NCBI GenBank assembly: GCA_965197415.1
Contig: OZ240207.1
Location: 1,674,001-1,738,000 of the forward strand
Direction of reading: 5' to 3'
Length of the DNA stretch: 64,000 nucleotides
Origin: DAOUJI01 sp965197415
GTDB lineage: Bacteria > Chloroflexota > Dehalococcoidia > Lucifugimonadales > JAGWBF01
A model generated the notes under the pieces. That model saw nothing but the letters and a program-made list of their open reading frames with translations, was not told the DNA's origin and ran no database searches. The stretch's first letter is position 1, and each line of letters starts with the position of its first letter. This document shows positions 50,588 to 59,398 of the stretch, piece by piece. The position numbers and the translations under genes were made by a program.

Positions 50588-52630
50588 ATGCTAAAATCCC
50601 AAATGATTCCTTCATTTCCCTCGACCATAGACAAACTAGTGAAGATAAGTCTCCCTGGAATACAAAAAGTCGGTAAGATAGCCGCATTCGGAGCACTTGC
50701 GCTGGCGCTGGGAATGGCATTCGGATGTGACGGTCCGAGCGAATGCGCTGGCGTTTCGGGTTTTGAACTCGATCACATCATACAGCTAGACCCTCTTCAT
50801 GATCACACACCGGTATGGTCCCCAGACACTGGGCACGTCTTGTTCCGAGACAACATCGTTGACTCCAATGGGACTAACTTGGGGTCCATTGTCAAAGACT
50901 CAAGAAGAGGAGGTCGATGCGATTTAAACTATTCACCTGATGTTTCCCCCGATGGATCTCGTGTAGCGTACACGACGTTCAGACACACGACCGGTTTCCT
51001 TTTCTTCGGTGGGACCAACAATTTCGAGATCGTGGCCTCGGCTCTCGACGGCTCGTCTTACCGCAGGCTCACCAAGAATGACGTCATAGACATACATCCG
51101 GTTTGGTCCCCCGACGGCAGCCAGATCGCATTCTTGTCAAGTCTGAATTCGAATTGGGCACACGGCTTCCATATGTACGTTATGAAGGCGGACGGTTCGG
51201 ACGTACGCAGCGTGGCGCCGTCCAACCCAGCATACGCCGTCCGCCCGACATGGTCTCCCGACGGAACGAGGGTGGCCTTTCTGGGACAGGCAGGCAGAAT
51301 ATTCACGGTCTCACCGGACGGTTCGAACCCGAGACGGTTGGGAGAAGCAACGGGTCCGCCGGTGTGGTCGCCGGACGGTGAGCATCTAGCCTTTGCACGG
51401 CTTAGTGGGGGTCGCCTTGTCGATCTAGTCATTGTCTCGGAATCTGCTGACAGCTCTGAAGAACGTACGATATTCACCGCACCGGCTAATTCGTTCGCCG
51501 AGGTTTCAGGGTTGAACAGGAATGAATACCTGTTTGACATTGCTTGGTCCAGTGACGGTTCCGAGATTCGGTTCGTAGCTACTCGGCTAGTCCCAATCAA
51601 CACAAATTCGATAAGAAGTGTCACAGGTATGCACTCGGTTAAGACCGATGGCACAGGGCTTAGGACTCTGGTCGAATTGGACCTGCCCGGACTTGTTGCC
51701 TGGTCGCCGGACCAATCTAGAATCGCCGTTTACGTCCTCCCAGGGGCACGAGGCGAATCCAAAGTCTATCCTGATGAAAACACAGTTCTCTACACCGTAG
51801 CCAAGGATGGGTCGGACAGGCGGGTCCTGGTGCGGAGCGGCGGCGGTCGGCTGGTGGCGGAGAACTCCGGATGGAGGGACGTTTCCGGTGACATTGCCGC
51901 CTGCTCCGAGGGTTTTGTGGTCTCCAATCCGAAGAAGAACGCCGGATTGGTCGGAGACTGTGAGATTCTTCTGAGCATCAGGGACACTCTGGCCGGAGAA
52001 AACGTGGTGTTGGGTTGGGGCGCAGACACTCCGATAGATGAGTGGCCAAGGGTACATGTGGGAGGCGATCCGCCGAGGGTGCAAGGGCTGACCGCTGGTT
52101 ACCAGCATTACCATGTCCAGTTGACGGGCTCTATTCCTCCCGAGATAGGCGCCCTGACAGGCTTGGAAAGGTTATGGCTCGGGCGCCGTCTCACCGGCCC
52201 GATTCCACCGGAGTTGGGAAACCTTTCTAAGCTGAGGGATTTGTCCCTGCACGAAAACGAACTCACGGGCGAGATTCCTTCGGAACTGGGCAGATTAAGC
52301 AACTTGGAAAGTCTCGGTCTCTCGCGCAACGATCTGAGCGGCTCTATTCCCCCAGAGTTGGGCAATCTGGCCAATCTTACTGGACTGTTCTTGTGGAAAA
52401 ACAGGCGATTGACCGGAGGCATTCCACCGGAGTTGGGGAGACTGGTCAACCTTGAGGTATTGGCCATATACGGCACAAGTGTGACGGGATGCATCCCAAC
52501 GGAGTTGACCGCAGAACCCCACCATCCTGTCCTTTTCTGCCAGTCTGAAGGGCGCTGCCGGAAGATCGGAGGGTCTCCGAACGATAGTCCTAAGCTACGG
52601 ATTCGCACGGATGAGCTAGAGCTATGCTGA
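50588..52630 (+). CDS. TolB-like propeller plus plant-type leucine-rich-repeat lipoprotein
   Basis: A 680-residue exported protein. The hydrophobic leader ends in a lipobox-like GMAFGC near residue 47. The first part (about 70-430) is a TolB/WD40-like propeller with repeats such as PVWSPDGSQIAFLS, PTWSPDGTRVAFLG and PVWSPDGEHLAFA. The C-terminal part (about 510-650) is leucine-rich repeats of the LTGSIPPEIGALTGL and LTGGIPPELGRL kind best known from plant receptors. It likely binds proteins or glycans at the cell surface. GC is lower than that of the neighbours, and the gene lies between two identical tRNA-Gly genes. Confidence 0.85.
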   Translation: MLKSQMIPSFPSTIDKLVKISLPGIQKVGKIAAFGALALALGMAFGCDGPSECAGVSGFELDHIIQLDPLHDHTPVWSPDTGHVLFRDNIVDSNGTNLGSIVKDSRRGGRCDLNYSPDVSPDGSRVAYTTFRHTTGFLFFGGTNNFEIVASALDGSSYRRLTKNDVIDIHPVWSPDGSQIAFLSSLNSNWAHGFHMYVMKADGSDVRSVAPSNPAYAVRPTWSPDGTRVAFLGQAGRIFTVSPDGSNPRRLGEATGPPVWSPDGEHLAFARLSGGRLVDLVIVSESADSSEERTIFTAPANSFAEVSGLNRNEYLFDIAWSSDGSEIRFVATRLVPINTNSIRSVTGMHSVKTDGTGLRTLVELDLPGLVAWSPDQSRIAVYVLPGARGESKVYPDENTVLYTVAKDGSDRRVLVRSGGGRLVAENSGWRDVSGDIAACSEGFVVSNPKKNAGLVGDCEILLSIRDTLAGENVVLGWGADTPIDEWPRVHVGGDPPRVQGLTAGYQHYHVQLTGSIPPEIGALTGLERLWLGRRLTGPIPPELGNLSKLRDLSLHENELTGEIPSELGRLSNLESLGLSRNDLSGSIPPELGNLANLTGLFLWKNRRLTGGIPPELGRLVNLEVLAIYGTSVTGCIPTELTAEPHHPVLFCQSEGRCRKIGGSPNDSPKLRIRTDELELC

Positions 52631-52666
52631 AAAGCGGGACATTATTCGCGCCCCACAGCAGCACAA

Positions 52667-52740
<74 letters not shown>

Positions 52741-52773
52741 ATTCATTCTTCTCCTGAGTTCCGTGGGTCTTTG

Positions 52774-52896
52774 TCCCTTCTCCCCTGGCGGGAGAAGGTT
52801 AGGATGAGGGGGGACACCAGAACATCGAAGGCACAGTTCAAGCGAATCCCCGAGACCACCCTCACCCCAACCCTCTCTCATCAAGGGAGAGGGGGT
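52774..52896. repeat. Family B repeats after tRNA-Gly copy 2
   Basis: The first copy (52774-52811) is nearly identical to the one after tRNA copy 1. A second copy in the other orientation (CACCCTCACCCCAACCCTCT with a GGGAGAGGGGG arm) lies at 52857-52896. The remaining sequence up to 53025 has no recognised feature. Confidence 0.7.
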
Positions 52897-53025
52897 AGGC
52901 CCCACCACCCCTGATTTGACTGGCTGCGGGGCTAGACACTAAAATTGCTCAACCCCGCCGGGGGAAATCCTTGACTCAAACGGCGCGTCATTTTCAACGC
53001 CGGCGGCTCTTTTAGGAGGTCCACC

Positions 53026-54147
53026 ATGAAATTCGGAACTTCGTTGTATTGCCAGAACTACCCCGACTGGGACCGCTTCAACGCCGGCCAATTCGGCCCT
53101 GGCCCCGCCACTCCCGACCACGTCAAGGTCCTGGAAGACGTGAAGGTCGGCGAGCTGGCCGACGACCTGGGGTTCGACCGGATATGGTCCATCGAGCACC
53201 ACTTCACGCCCTACACCATGGTGCCCAGCGTGACCCAGTTCCTGGCCTACTTCGCCGGCAAAGTCAAGAACGCCGGAGTGGGAACCATGGTCATCGTGCT
53301 GCCGTGGCACGAGCCCCTGAGGGTGGCGGAGCAGATAGCCCTGCTGGATATATTGCTCCAGGGGCGCTCCTTCGCCATAGGGTTCGGGCGCGGCGCCGCC
53401 CGCCGGGAGTTCGAGGGGCTGCGAATCCCCATGTCCGAGTCCAGGGACCGGTTCGTGGAGTCGGCCAAGATAGTTAAGATGGCCCTGAGCCAGGAGAGGT
53501 TCTCCTACGACGGCGAGTTCTACAAGATACCGGAGATAAGCATCCGGCCGCAGCCAATGAACAAGAACCTGACCGACAATATGTACTGCGCGGCCCAGAG
53601 CCGCCAGAGCGTCAACATGGCCGCCGACGCCGACCTCCGCCTCATCGTCGTCCCCCAGAAGGACTGGGACGAGTACTCCGACGACATACGAGTCTACAAC
53701 ATCCGGCGCAGGGAGCAGGGCATGGAGGCCCGCCGCCCCATCGTGGGCTGCAACGTCTACTGCACCAACGACCTGGATGACGCCAAAGAGACATTTTGGG
53801 ACGCGGTGCACGACCACGCAATGTCGGCCATCCACCACTACGAGCTGGACGAACCGGAGCACTTCAAAGAGGTGGGCGGCTACGACCACTACGCCGAGGC
53901 CGCTTACAGGATTCGCGACGGCGGGGCCGGCTCCAGGCACACCCACAGCCACACCCAGATATGGGGCACTCCGGAAATGTGCTTGGAGGCCATCCGAGAA
54001 ATCCAGGGGAAGACCCACCCCGAGGAGATGTACGGCGTCTTCAAGTTCGGGGCCATGCCCCTGGAAAAGTCCATCGAAAGCATGAAGCTCTTTGCCAAAG
54101 AGGTGCTTCCGGAGATTCACAAAGACCAATTAATGGACCCCCTCTAA
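53026..54147 (+). CDS. LLM-class flavin-dependent oxidoreductase
   Basis: A 373-residue luciferase-like monooxygenase. It starts MKFGTSLYCQNYPDWDRF and carries GFDRIWSIEHHFTPYTM, VGTMVIVLPWHEPLRVAEQI and SFAIGFGRGAARREFEGL, the last being a flavin-binding loop. It resembles the 42.9 kb gene in layout but differs through the middle. The start has TAGGAGG just upstream. A strong hairpin terminator follows the stop. The substrate is unknown; organic-matter oxygenation is the usual suggestion for this family in SAR202. Confidence 0.92.
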   Translation: MKFGTSLYCQNYPDWDRFNAGQFGPGPATPDHVKVLEDVKVGELADDLGFDRIWSIEHHFTPYTMVPSVTQFLAYFAGKVKNAGVGTMVIVLPWHEPLRVAEQIALLDILLQGRSFAIGFGRGAARREFEGLRIPMSESRDRFVESAKIVKMALSQERFSYDGEFYKIPEISIRPQPMNKNLTDNMYCAAQSRQSVNMAADADLRLIVVPQKDWDEYSDDIRVYNIRRREQGMEARRPIVGCNVYCTNDLDDAKETFWDAVHDHAMSAIHHYELDEPEHFKEVGGYDHYAEAAYRIRDGGAGSRHTHSHTQIWGTPEMCLEAIREIQGKTHPEEMYGVFKFGAMPLEKSIESMKLFAKEVLPEIHKDQLMDPL

Positions 54148-54164
54148 AGAGGCATCCGGTTAAG

Positions 54165-54203
54165 AAAGAGGGGCGTCCGACGACCGTTCGGACGCCCCTC
54201 TTT
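54165..54203 (+). terminator. Strong intrinsic-type hairpin
   Basis: A 16-bp perfect stem, AAAGAGGGGCGTCCGA / TCGGACGCCCCTCTTT, with a 7-base loop lies 17 bases after the flavin oxidoreductase stop. The 3' arm ends in TTT. It is the clearest terminator in the window. Confidence 0.85.
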
Positions 54204-54252
54204 CAGGCTTAGGCCATAGGCGGGGACGCACACCACATGCGAGGAGGACGGC

Positions 54253-55008
54253 ATGGGACGGCTTGACGGCAAAGTTGCCATTATAAGCGGTGGGGCTAGA
54301 GGACAGGGCGCCGCCGAGGCCAAGATATTCGCCAGAGAGGGCGCAAGCGTGGTCATCGGCGACATTCTGGACGAGGAAGGCAAGAAGACGGAGGCCGAAA
54401 TCGCCGAAGCCGGCGGAGAAATCACCTACGTGCACCTGGACGTCACTGTTGAGGAGGACTGGCAGAAGGCCGTCGCTGAGGCCGAGTCCAAGTACGGAAA
54501 GCTGAACGTGCTGGTCAACAACGCTGGAATTCTCTTCAGGGCCGCCATACCCAACATTACCGTCGAGCAATGGGACCGCATCATGGACGTAAACGTCAAA
54601 GGCGTGTTCCTGGGCACCAAACACTCCATACCCGCCATGCGCCGGGCTGGAGGCGGCTCGATAATCAACATATCGTCCACGGCGGGCCTGGTGGGAAGCC
54701 CTGGCGAGACCGCCGCGTACGCGGCCACCAAGGGCGCAGTCCGCATCTTCACCAAGGCCACCGCCGTGCAGCACGCCAAAGACCAGATCCGGGCCAACTC
54801 GGTCCACCCAGGCCCCGTGAAGACGGAGATGATAGCTGACACCCTGAACGACCCCGAAAACTACCAGCAACGGCTGCGTAGGCTGCCCATCGGCCGCCCG
54901 GCTGAGCCGGAGGAAATCGGCATGGGCGTCCTCTTCCTCGCATCTGACGAGTCATCCTACATGACGGGCAGCGAGCTGGTCATCGACGGCGGGACCACCG
55001 CCGAATAA
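54253..55008 (+). CDS. Short-chain dehydrogenase/reductase (SDR)
   Basis: A 251-residue classical SDR that interconverts an alcohol and a ketone using NAD(H) or NADP(H). The motifs are GGARGQG near residues 13-19 (cofactor), NNAGI, the catalytic Ser in INISSTAGL, the YAATK pair, and HPGPVKTEM. An aspartate after the second strand (IGDILDEEG) favours NAD. The Nudix gene begins 16 bases after the stop, so they may be co-transcribed. The substrate is unknown. Confidence 0.93.
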   Translation: MGRLDGKVAIISGGARGQGAAEAKIFAREGASVVIGDILDEEGKKTEAEIAEAGGEITYVHLDVTVEEDWQKAVAEAESKYGKLNVLVNNAGILFRAAIPNITVEQWDRIMDVNVKGVFLGTKHSIPAMRRAGGGSIINISSTAGLVGSPGETAAYAATKGAVRIFTKATAVQHAKDQIRANSVHPGPVKTEMIADTLNDPENYQQRLRRLPIGRPAEPEEIGMGVLFLASDESSYMTGSELVIDGGTTAE

Positions 55009-55024
55009 CGGGGGAGCAGCCGAC

Positions 55025-55777
55025 ATGGACCTTCTTGAAGCCAGTCCCAACCCATTCGGCGGCATAGTCACGGCGCCTGACGGCCTCCCAGACGACCCAG
55101 CGGGTTTCCGAGAGCGTCTCCTCCTCTCTATCGAATCGTGGAAGGCTGAAGAGTACAAGGTGGTCTGGATCGAGGTCCCACTTGCCAAGTCGGCGGTGAT
55201 TCCGGCGGCGGTTGAGGCGGGCTTCACTTTTCACCACGCGGAGGAAGGCTACGCAATGCTCACTCTCCAGCTGGTGGAAGGAGCGTACATTCCTCCCTAC
55301 GCCACCCACTACGTTGGGGTCGGCGGAGTCGTGATTAACGACGCCAACGAGCTGCTGGTGGTGTCGGAGAAGTACCGCAGGGCCGGGCGCGGCCCGGCCT
55401 ACAAGCTGCCCGGAGGAGCGCTCCACCCCGGCGAGCACCTGGTGGAGGCAGCCGAACGGGAAGTGCTTGAGGAGACGGGGATCAAAGCCACGTTCCAGTC
55501 CCTACACTTCTTCCGCCACTGGCACGGCTACCGCTACGGCAAGTCGGACATCTATTTCGTATGCCGCCTCTCCCCCCAGAGCGCCGATATCACTATGCAG
55601 GCAGAGGAGCTTGACGAGGCCCTCTGGATGCCCGTCCAGGAGTTCCTGGACAGGGAAGACATCAGCCCCTTCAACAAGAGCATCGTGGACTCCTGCCTTC
55701 GCTTCCCCGGCATAGCACCCGGGGCCATCGAGGGCTACGGTGACCCCGCAATCCACGAATTCTTCATGCCCAAGTAG
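55025..55777 (+). CDS. Nudix hydrolase (NUDT6-like, two-domain)
   Basis: A 250-residue Nudix protein. The Nudix box is GALHPGEHLVEAAEREVLEETGI (about 139-161) with the REVLEETG core. The N-terminal 90 residues form an extra domain that resembles the pre-Nudix domain of NUDT6-type proteins (KVVWIEVPLAKSAVIPAAVEAGFTFHH). The substrate is a nucleoside diphosphate linked to something else; which one is unknown. It lies just after the SDR gene. Confidence 0.9.
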   Translation: MDLLEASPNPFGGIVTAPDGLPDDPAGFRERLLLSIESWKAEEYKVVWIEVPLAKSAVIPAAVEAGFTFHHAEEGYAMLTLQLVEGAYIPPYATHYVGVGGVVINDANELLVVSEKYRRAGRGPAYKLPGGALHPGEHLVEAAEREVLEETGIKATFQSLHFFRHWHGYRYGKSDIYFVCRLSPQSADITMQAEELDEALWMPVQEFLDREDISPFNKSIVDSCLRFPGIAPGAIEGYGDPAIHEFFMPK

Positions 55778-55827
55778 GGGAGCCCCACCCTTCATCGCCA
55801 TGAAAATGGACAGCGCCGCTCCCAACC

Positions 55828-55856
55828 CGTAATTCCCGCTTTTGCGGGAGTCCACC
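55828..55856. repeat. Family A-like palindrome
   Basis: CGTAATTCCCGCTTTTGCGG followed by GAGTCCACC is a hairpin of the same layout as the TCATTCCGGC elements but with CCCGC/GCGGG arms. It lies 31 bases before the PH-like gene and might act as a terminator for the Nudix gene. Confidence 0.6.
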
Positions 55857-55887
55857 TCCCGGCGGCAACAAAAGGAGGACAACGAGT

Positions 55888-57480
55888 ATGGCAATGAATA
55901 CGAAGGCGCAAAGGATTGAAGAGAGTTGGGACAGGATCAAGCCCAAGTCCTGGGGCAAGGGGACCCACCGGAGAAAACGGGAAGCGCTGTACGACCTTCT
56001 CCACGACGATGAACTGCCGGAGCGCATGATAGCTGGGGTCTTTACGGGGACCCAGAGCGGGGAGTTCATCTTGATTGACGGGGTAGTCGTGGCGACCAAC
56101 AAACGAGTGCTCGCCGTGGACAGGGGAATGTTGGGGAAGGAGCAGGTCCATCAGATAGACTATAAGGACATTAGAGACATCTACCATAATAAAAACGACG
56201 TTATCGTCAGCGGCCCAACCTTGGGAACATATAAGATCGCAACCATCGGGGAGGATAACCTTCAGAAGCCGTTCATAAACTGCGTCCTGGGATACATCGA
56301 CCAACCGTCCGTCAGCGAGAGGTCGTCAAGAACCGAAAGGATAGACGAGAGTTGGGACCGTATCAAACCCGATTCGTGGGACGACGATACCCACCGCAGA
56401 AAACGGGAAGCTCTGCACGACCTTCTCGAGGACGACGAGGCGCCGGAGTGCATGATTGCGGGACTATTCACCTCCGAAGGGTCGGACTCAGGGGACGACC
56501 TCTATATCGACGGCGTGGTCGTGGCGACCAACAAACGATTGCTTGCCGTCGACAGGGGAATGTTTGGGAACGAGGACGTCGCCCAAATAGACTATAGGGA
56601 CATCAGGGACATACGACATGAAGAAGAAGCCGTTCATATCATCGGCTTACACATGACATATAAGATAGAATCCATCTTCGAGGATGGGGTTGAAGATCCC
56701 TTCGTAAACTACGTTCAAGCTCGCATGGGTAGAACGTCCCTGGAGGAGAACCCCCATTTCATAGCAGCCCAGAAAGCCGCCTTTGCCCATGCGCCCTCCA
56801 CCCAGCAAAGCATGCCCCCGTTGTCCGTCGCCGATGAGCTTGAAAAGCTGGCGGCGCTCGTGGAGAAAGGCATTCTTACGCAAAGCGAGTTCGATGCCCA
56901 GAAGAACCAGTTGCTTGGCGTCTCTCCGGTCCGCGGACCCGTAGATTGGGTGACCGAGAGTCCACAGACCATAGCCGCCCAGGAGGCCGCCGAACCACAG
57001 CGCGAATTGGAACAAGCGCCAGCGGCCCAGGAAACCGCCTCCAGGGCCCAGAACGAGAGACAGCGGCGGCTGGACAGCCGCTGGAACGAACTCAAACCCA
57101 TGTCTTGGAGCGAGAACGACTATCAGGAAAGCCGGGAAGCGCTGTACGACCTTCTCGAGAGGGATGAATTCCCGGAGGGCCTGATAGCGGGGACCTTCAG
57201 ACTCGAACGACGGGAGGCGGGAGCGCCGATTGTCGACGGCATAGTCGTAGCGACCGGCAAGCGGCTGCTTGGCGTGGAAAAAAGACGGCACGGAGCGGAG
57301 AAAGTTATCCAGGTCGAGTACAAGGACATCGGAGAGGTCACCGACAGGCAGGGAGTGACAGGCGCCACCATCCGCATCAGCGGCCCAACCATGAAGACCC
57401 ATGAAATCAGATACATCCGGGGAGACTCAGAGTCTTTTGCAAACTTCATCCAGTCCCACCCGGACACCGCCGCGACTTAG
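55888..57480 (+). CDS. Triple PH-like (bPH) domain protein with a SHOCT segment
   Basis: A 530-residue protein of three similar units (starting near residues 9, 151 and 394). Each has a helical start like SWDRIKPKSW...RKREALYDLL, an ER/EG-MIAG turn, and a PH-like sheet with DGVVVATNKRVLAVDRG and IDYKDIRDI. Between units 2 and 3 a SHOCT-type helix pair (ELEKLAALVEKGILTQSEFDAQKNQLL, about 315-342) is inserted, followed by a Q/A-rich linker. SHOCT and YokE-type PH modules commonly occur together in membrane-linked or oligomerising proteins, but three PH-like units in one chain is unusual. The start has AAAGGAGG. Confidence 0.8.
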   Translation: MAMNTKAQRIEESWDRIKPKSWGKGTHRRKREALYDLLHDDELPERMIAGVFTGTQSGEFILIDGVVVATNKRVLAVDRGMLGKEQVHQIDYKDIRDIYHNKNDVIVSGPTLGTYKIATIGEDNLQKPFINCVLGYIDQPSVSERSSRTERIDESWDRIKPDSWDDDTHRRKREALHDLLEDDEAPECMIAGLFTSEGSDSGDDLYIDGVVVATNKRLLAVDRGMFGNEDVAQIDYRDIRDIRHEEEAVHIIGLHMTYKIESIFEDGVEDPFVNYVQARMGRTSLEENPHFIAAQKAAFAHAPSTQQSMPPLSVADELEKLAALVEKGILTQSEFDAQKNQLLGVSPVRGPVDWVTESPQTIAAQEAAEPQRELEQAPAAQETASRAQNERQRRLDSRWNELKPMSWSENDYQESREALYDLLERDEFPEGLIAGTFRLERREAGAPIVDGIVVATGKRLLGVEKRRHGAEKVIQVEYKDIGEVTDRQGVTGATIRISGPTMKTHEIRYIRGDSESFANFIQSHPDTAAT

Positions 57481-57715
57481 CTTGGCTTTTGGAGACGGGC
57501 GCCCTTAGGAGGACACGTTGACACAAAGAAGAAACAACCGCTCGGCCCCTAGTATGTGGGGCCGGACAGCTGTTCGATCATCTCTCCGACGGATGGTGTA
57601 GGGGTGACCGGCGGTCACCCTCCGGCACTGGAGCAGACGGCGAATCCTGGATTACGCCCTCCGCCGGAAAGACGGGTCCGGGTCAGTTTGATCCGAAACG
57701 CAGAAAGGAATAGCA

Positions 57716-58612
57716 ATGGCAGTTGAACGAACGTCGCCGGGGTTGGACAGCATCCTGGACCGGGACTCCGACTTGGAGTTGCTTAGCACAGGCTACAACG
57801 TGGCTGAGGGACCGTTGTGGCTCCCAGAGGAGGGCTGCCTGCTCTTCAGCGACATGCGGGGCAACCGCAGGCTGACGTGGACTCCCGACGGGAGTGCAGG
57901 CAGCGTGGCGGAGGTCCGCAGCCCCACCAACGAGACCAACGGGATGACGAAGGACATTCACGGACGTCTGCTGTCATGTGAGAGCGGCGCCCGCCGAGTC
58001 ACCCGCCTGGAACCCGCAGGAGACATCACGGTGGTCATGAACCAGCACAACGGGCTGGCCCTCAACCGCCCCAACGACGTGGCCGTGCGCTCCGACGGCT
58101 CCATATACTTCACAGACCCCGGTCGGGGAATGCCTCTCGCCCAACGGCAACAGCGCCACTCGTCTGTTTTCTGGGTTTCGCCCGACCTGGGTTCCCACTT
58201 TCTGCTGGCCGACGACTTCGTATACCCCAACGGCCTGGCCTTCTCTCCCGATGAAAGCGTCCTGTACATCGACGACTCCCAACGCCAACACATTCGGGTT
58301 TTCGACCTCCACGAGACTGGCGCCCTTGAGCGGCAGACGGAGAGAATCTTCTTCCAATTCAAGACCGAGCTGCCAGGGGTGCCCGACGGCATGGCCATCG
58401 ACGTGAACGGAAACCTCTACTGCACCGGTCCAGGAGGGGTCTGGATTATCACCCCGTCGGGTGAACACCTGGGAACGGTCCTGACAGGATCGAGGCAGAC
58501 CACCAACTGTGCTTTCGGCGGCGACGGTCTCTCGACGCTCTTCGTGACGACCATCGATTCGCTGTTCCGCATCGAGACCAAGGCCAAGGGGTTCACCTTC
58601 CCCAAGACGTAG
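57716..58612 (+). CDS. SMP-30/gluconolactonase family protein
   Basis: A 298-residue six-bladed propeller that hydrolyses sugar or other lactones. Metal ligands and active-site motifs are in place: EGPLWLPEEGCLLFSDM (first Glu), NRPNDVAVRSDGSIYFTDP (Asn and Asp), YPNGLAFSPDESVLYIDDS and PDGMAIDVNGNLYCTG (late Asp). The product could feed acid-sugar breakdown with the enolase-superfamily enzyme. The ATG at 57716 has AGAAAGGA upstream. The 235 bases before it hold no gene. Confidence 0.92.
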   Translation: MAVERTSPGLDSILDRDSDLELLSTGYNVAEGPLWLPEEGCLLFSDMRGNRRLTWTPDGSAGSVAEVRSPTNETNGMTKDIHGRLLSCESGARRVTRLEPAGDITVVMNQHNGLALNRPNDVAVRSDGSIYFTDPGRGMPLAQRQQRHSSVFWVSPDLGSHFLLADDFVYPNGLAFSPDESVLYIDDSQRQHIRVFDLHETGALERQTERIFFQFKTELPGVPDGMAIDVNGNLYCTGPGGVWIITPSGEHLGTVLTGSRQTTNCAFGGDGLSTLFVTTIDSLFRIETKAKGFTFPKT

Positions 58613-58640
58613 CCCGCCTCGGCTTCGAAGGACCAGCGGC

Positions 58641-58680
58641 CACCCTCACTCCAACCTTCTCGCATCAAGGGCGAGGGAGA
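58641..58680. repeat. Family B repeat copy
   Basis: CACCCTCACTCCAACCTTCT, then CGCATCAAGGGCGAGGGAGA. It lies between the SMP-30 gene and the Cas4-like gene. Confidence 0.65.
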
Positions 58681-58712
58681 TTGGCAACCAATATCATGGA
58701 AGGAGCCGATGC

Positions 58713-59375
58713 ATGGCGCTGTTGAGGCAGAGCGGCCCCTACGTGTGGGTGACCTGGCTAACTAAGCTGCTGGTTGGGGACGCCTCGTGCGAATGGGCCG
58801 CTTGGTTCAAGGCGCAGCATGAGGGCTTCAGCTGGGAAAAGGTCCCGGACTCAATAGACTGGACTCCTTCACGGATAGAGCACACAGCAATGGTGGCTGA
58901 GGTGCGCGAGCAACTCGAAGAGGAAGGGTACGCCGTCTTTACAGAGAGCCAGAACGCATTTGCGCTTAGAGGAAGGTCTACGGCGATAACCCTGGGCGGC
59001 AGGCCTGATCTGGTTGCCCGGCGGGGCGGCGAGGGGATTGTCGTAGAGGTCAAGTCAGGCGTCCCCCGGCCATCACATCACATCCAATTGCTCACATACA
59101 TGTACGCCGTGGCGAGAGCGCCCGGGCCGCACGTGGGCGTAGAGTTCGAGGGCAAGCTCGTTTATGCGGACCATGAAGTCCCTGTGCCTGCTGAATCAGT
59201 CGATGAAGCCTTCGTCGCCAATTTGGGCGCCCTGATAAGAAGAGTCGGGGCCGATACTCCCGCGCGGAAGGTCCCAAGTGCCGACGAATGCCGCTTCTGC
59301 AACATCACTATCGCCGACTGCCCCGAACGAGACGCCGAGGGAACGGTTCTGGAAGGTGAAACCGACGACTTCTAG
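58713..59375 (+). CDS. Cas4/RecB-like PD-(D/E)XK nuclease with iron-sulfur cysteines
   Basis: A 220-residue stand-alone nuclease-type protein. The catalytic set is His57, Asp99 (GRPDLV), Glu112-x-Lys114 (VEVKSG) and a Q...Y motif at Gln125/Tyr129. Four cysteines, Cys26 and Cys193/196/203 (ECRFCNITIADC), are arranged as in Cas4 and AddB, where they hold a 4Fe-4S cluster. No cas genes or CRISPR repeats are near, so it is not part of a CRISPR locus here. A role in DNA repair or end-processing is plausible. The start has AAGGAG eight bases upstream. Confidence 0.85.
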   Translation: MALLRQSGPYVWVTWLTKLLVGDASCEWAAWFKAQHEGFSWEKVPDSIDWTPSRIEHTAMVAEVREQLEEEGYAVFTESQNAFALRGRSTAITLGGRPDLVARRGGEGIVVEVKSGVPRPSHHIQLLTYMYAVARAPGPHVGVEFEGKLVYADHEVPVPAESVDEAFVANLGALIRRVGADTPARKVPSADECRFCNITIADCPERDAEGTVLEGETDDF

Positions 59376-59398
59376 GGACCCGCAGCCAGCCGGCGTCG

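Noticed and set aside
52939..54129. A 396-codon reverse-strand frame
   Set aside because: Antisense to the flavin oxidoreductase at 53.0 kb; composition is that of a shadow frame and it has no ribosome site.
57481..57715. Small gene between the PH-like and SMP-30 genes
   Set aside because: No frame has a ribosome site or conserved-looking sequence; I see nothing identifiable there.
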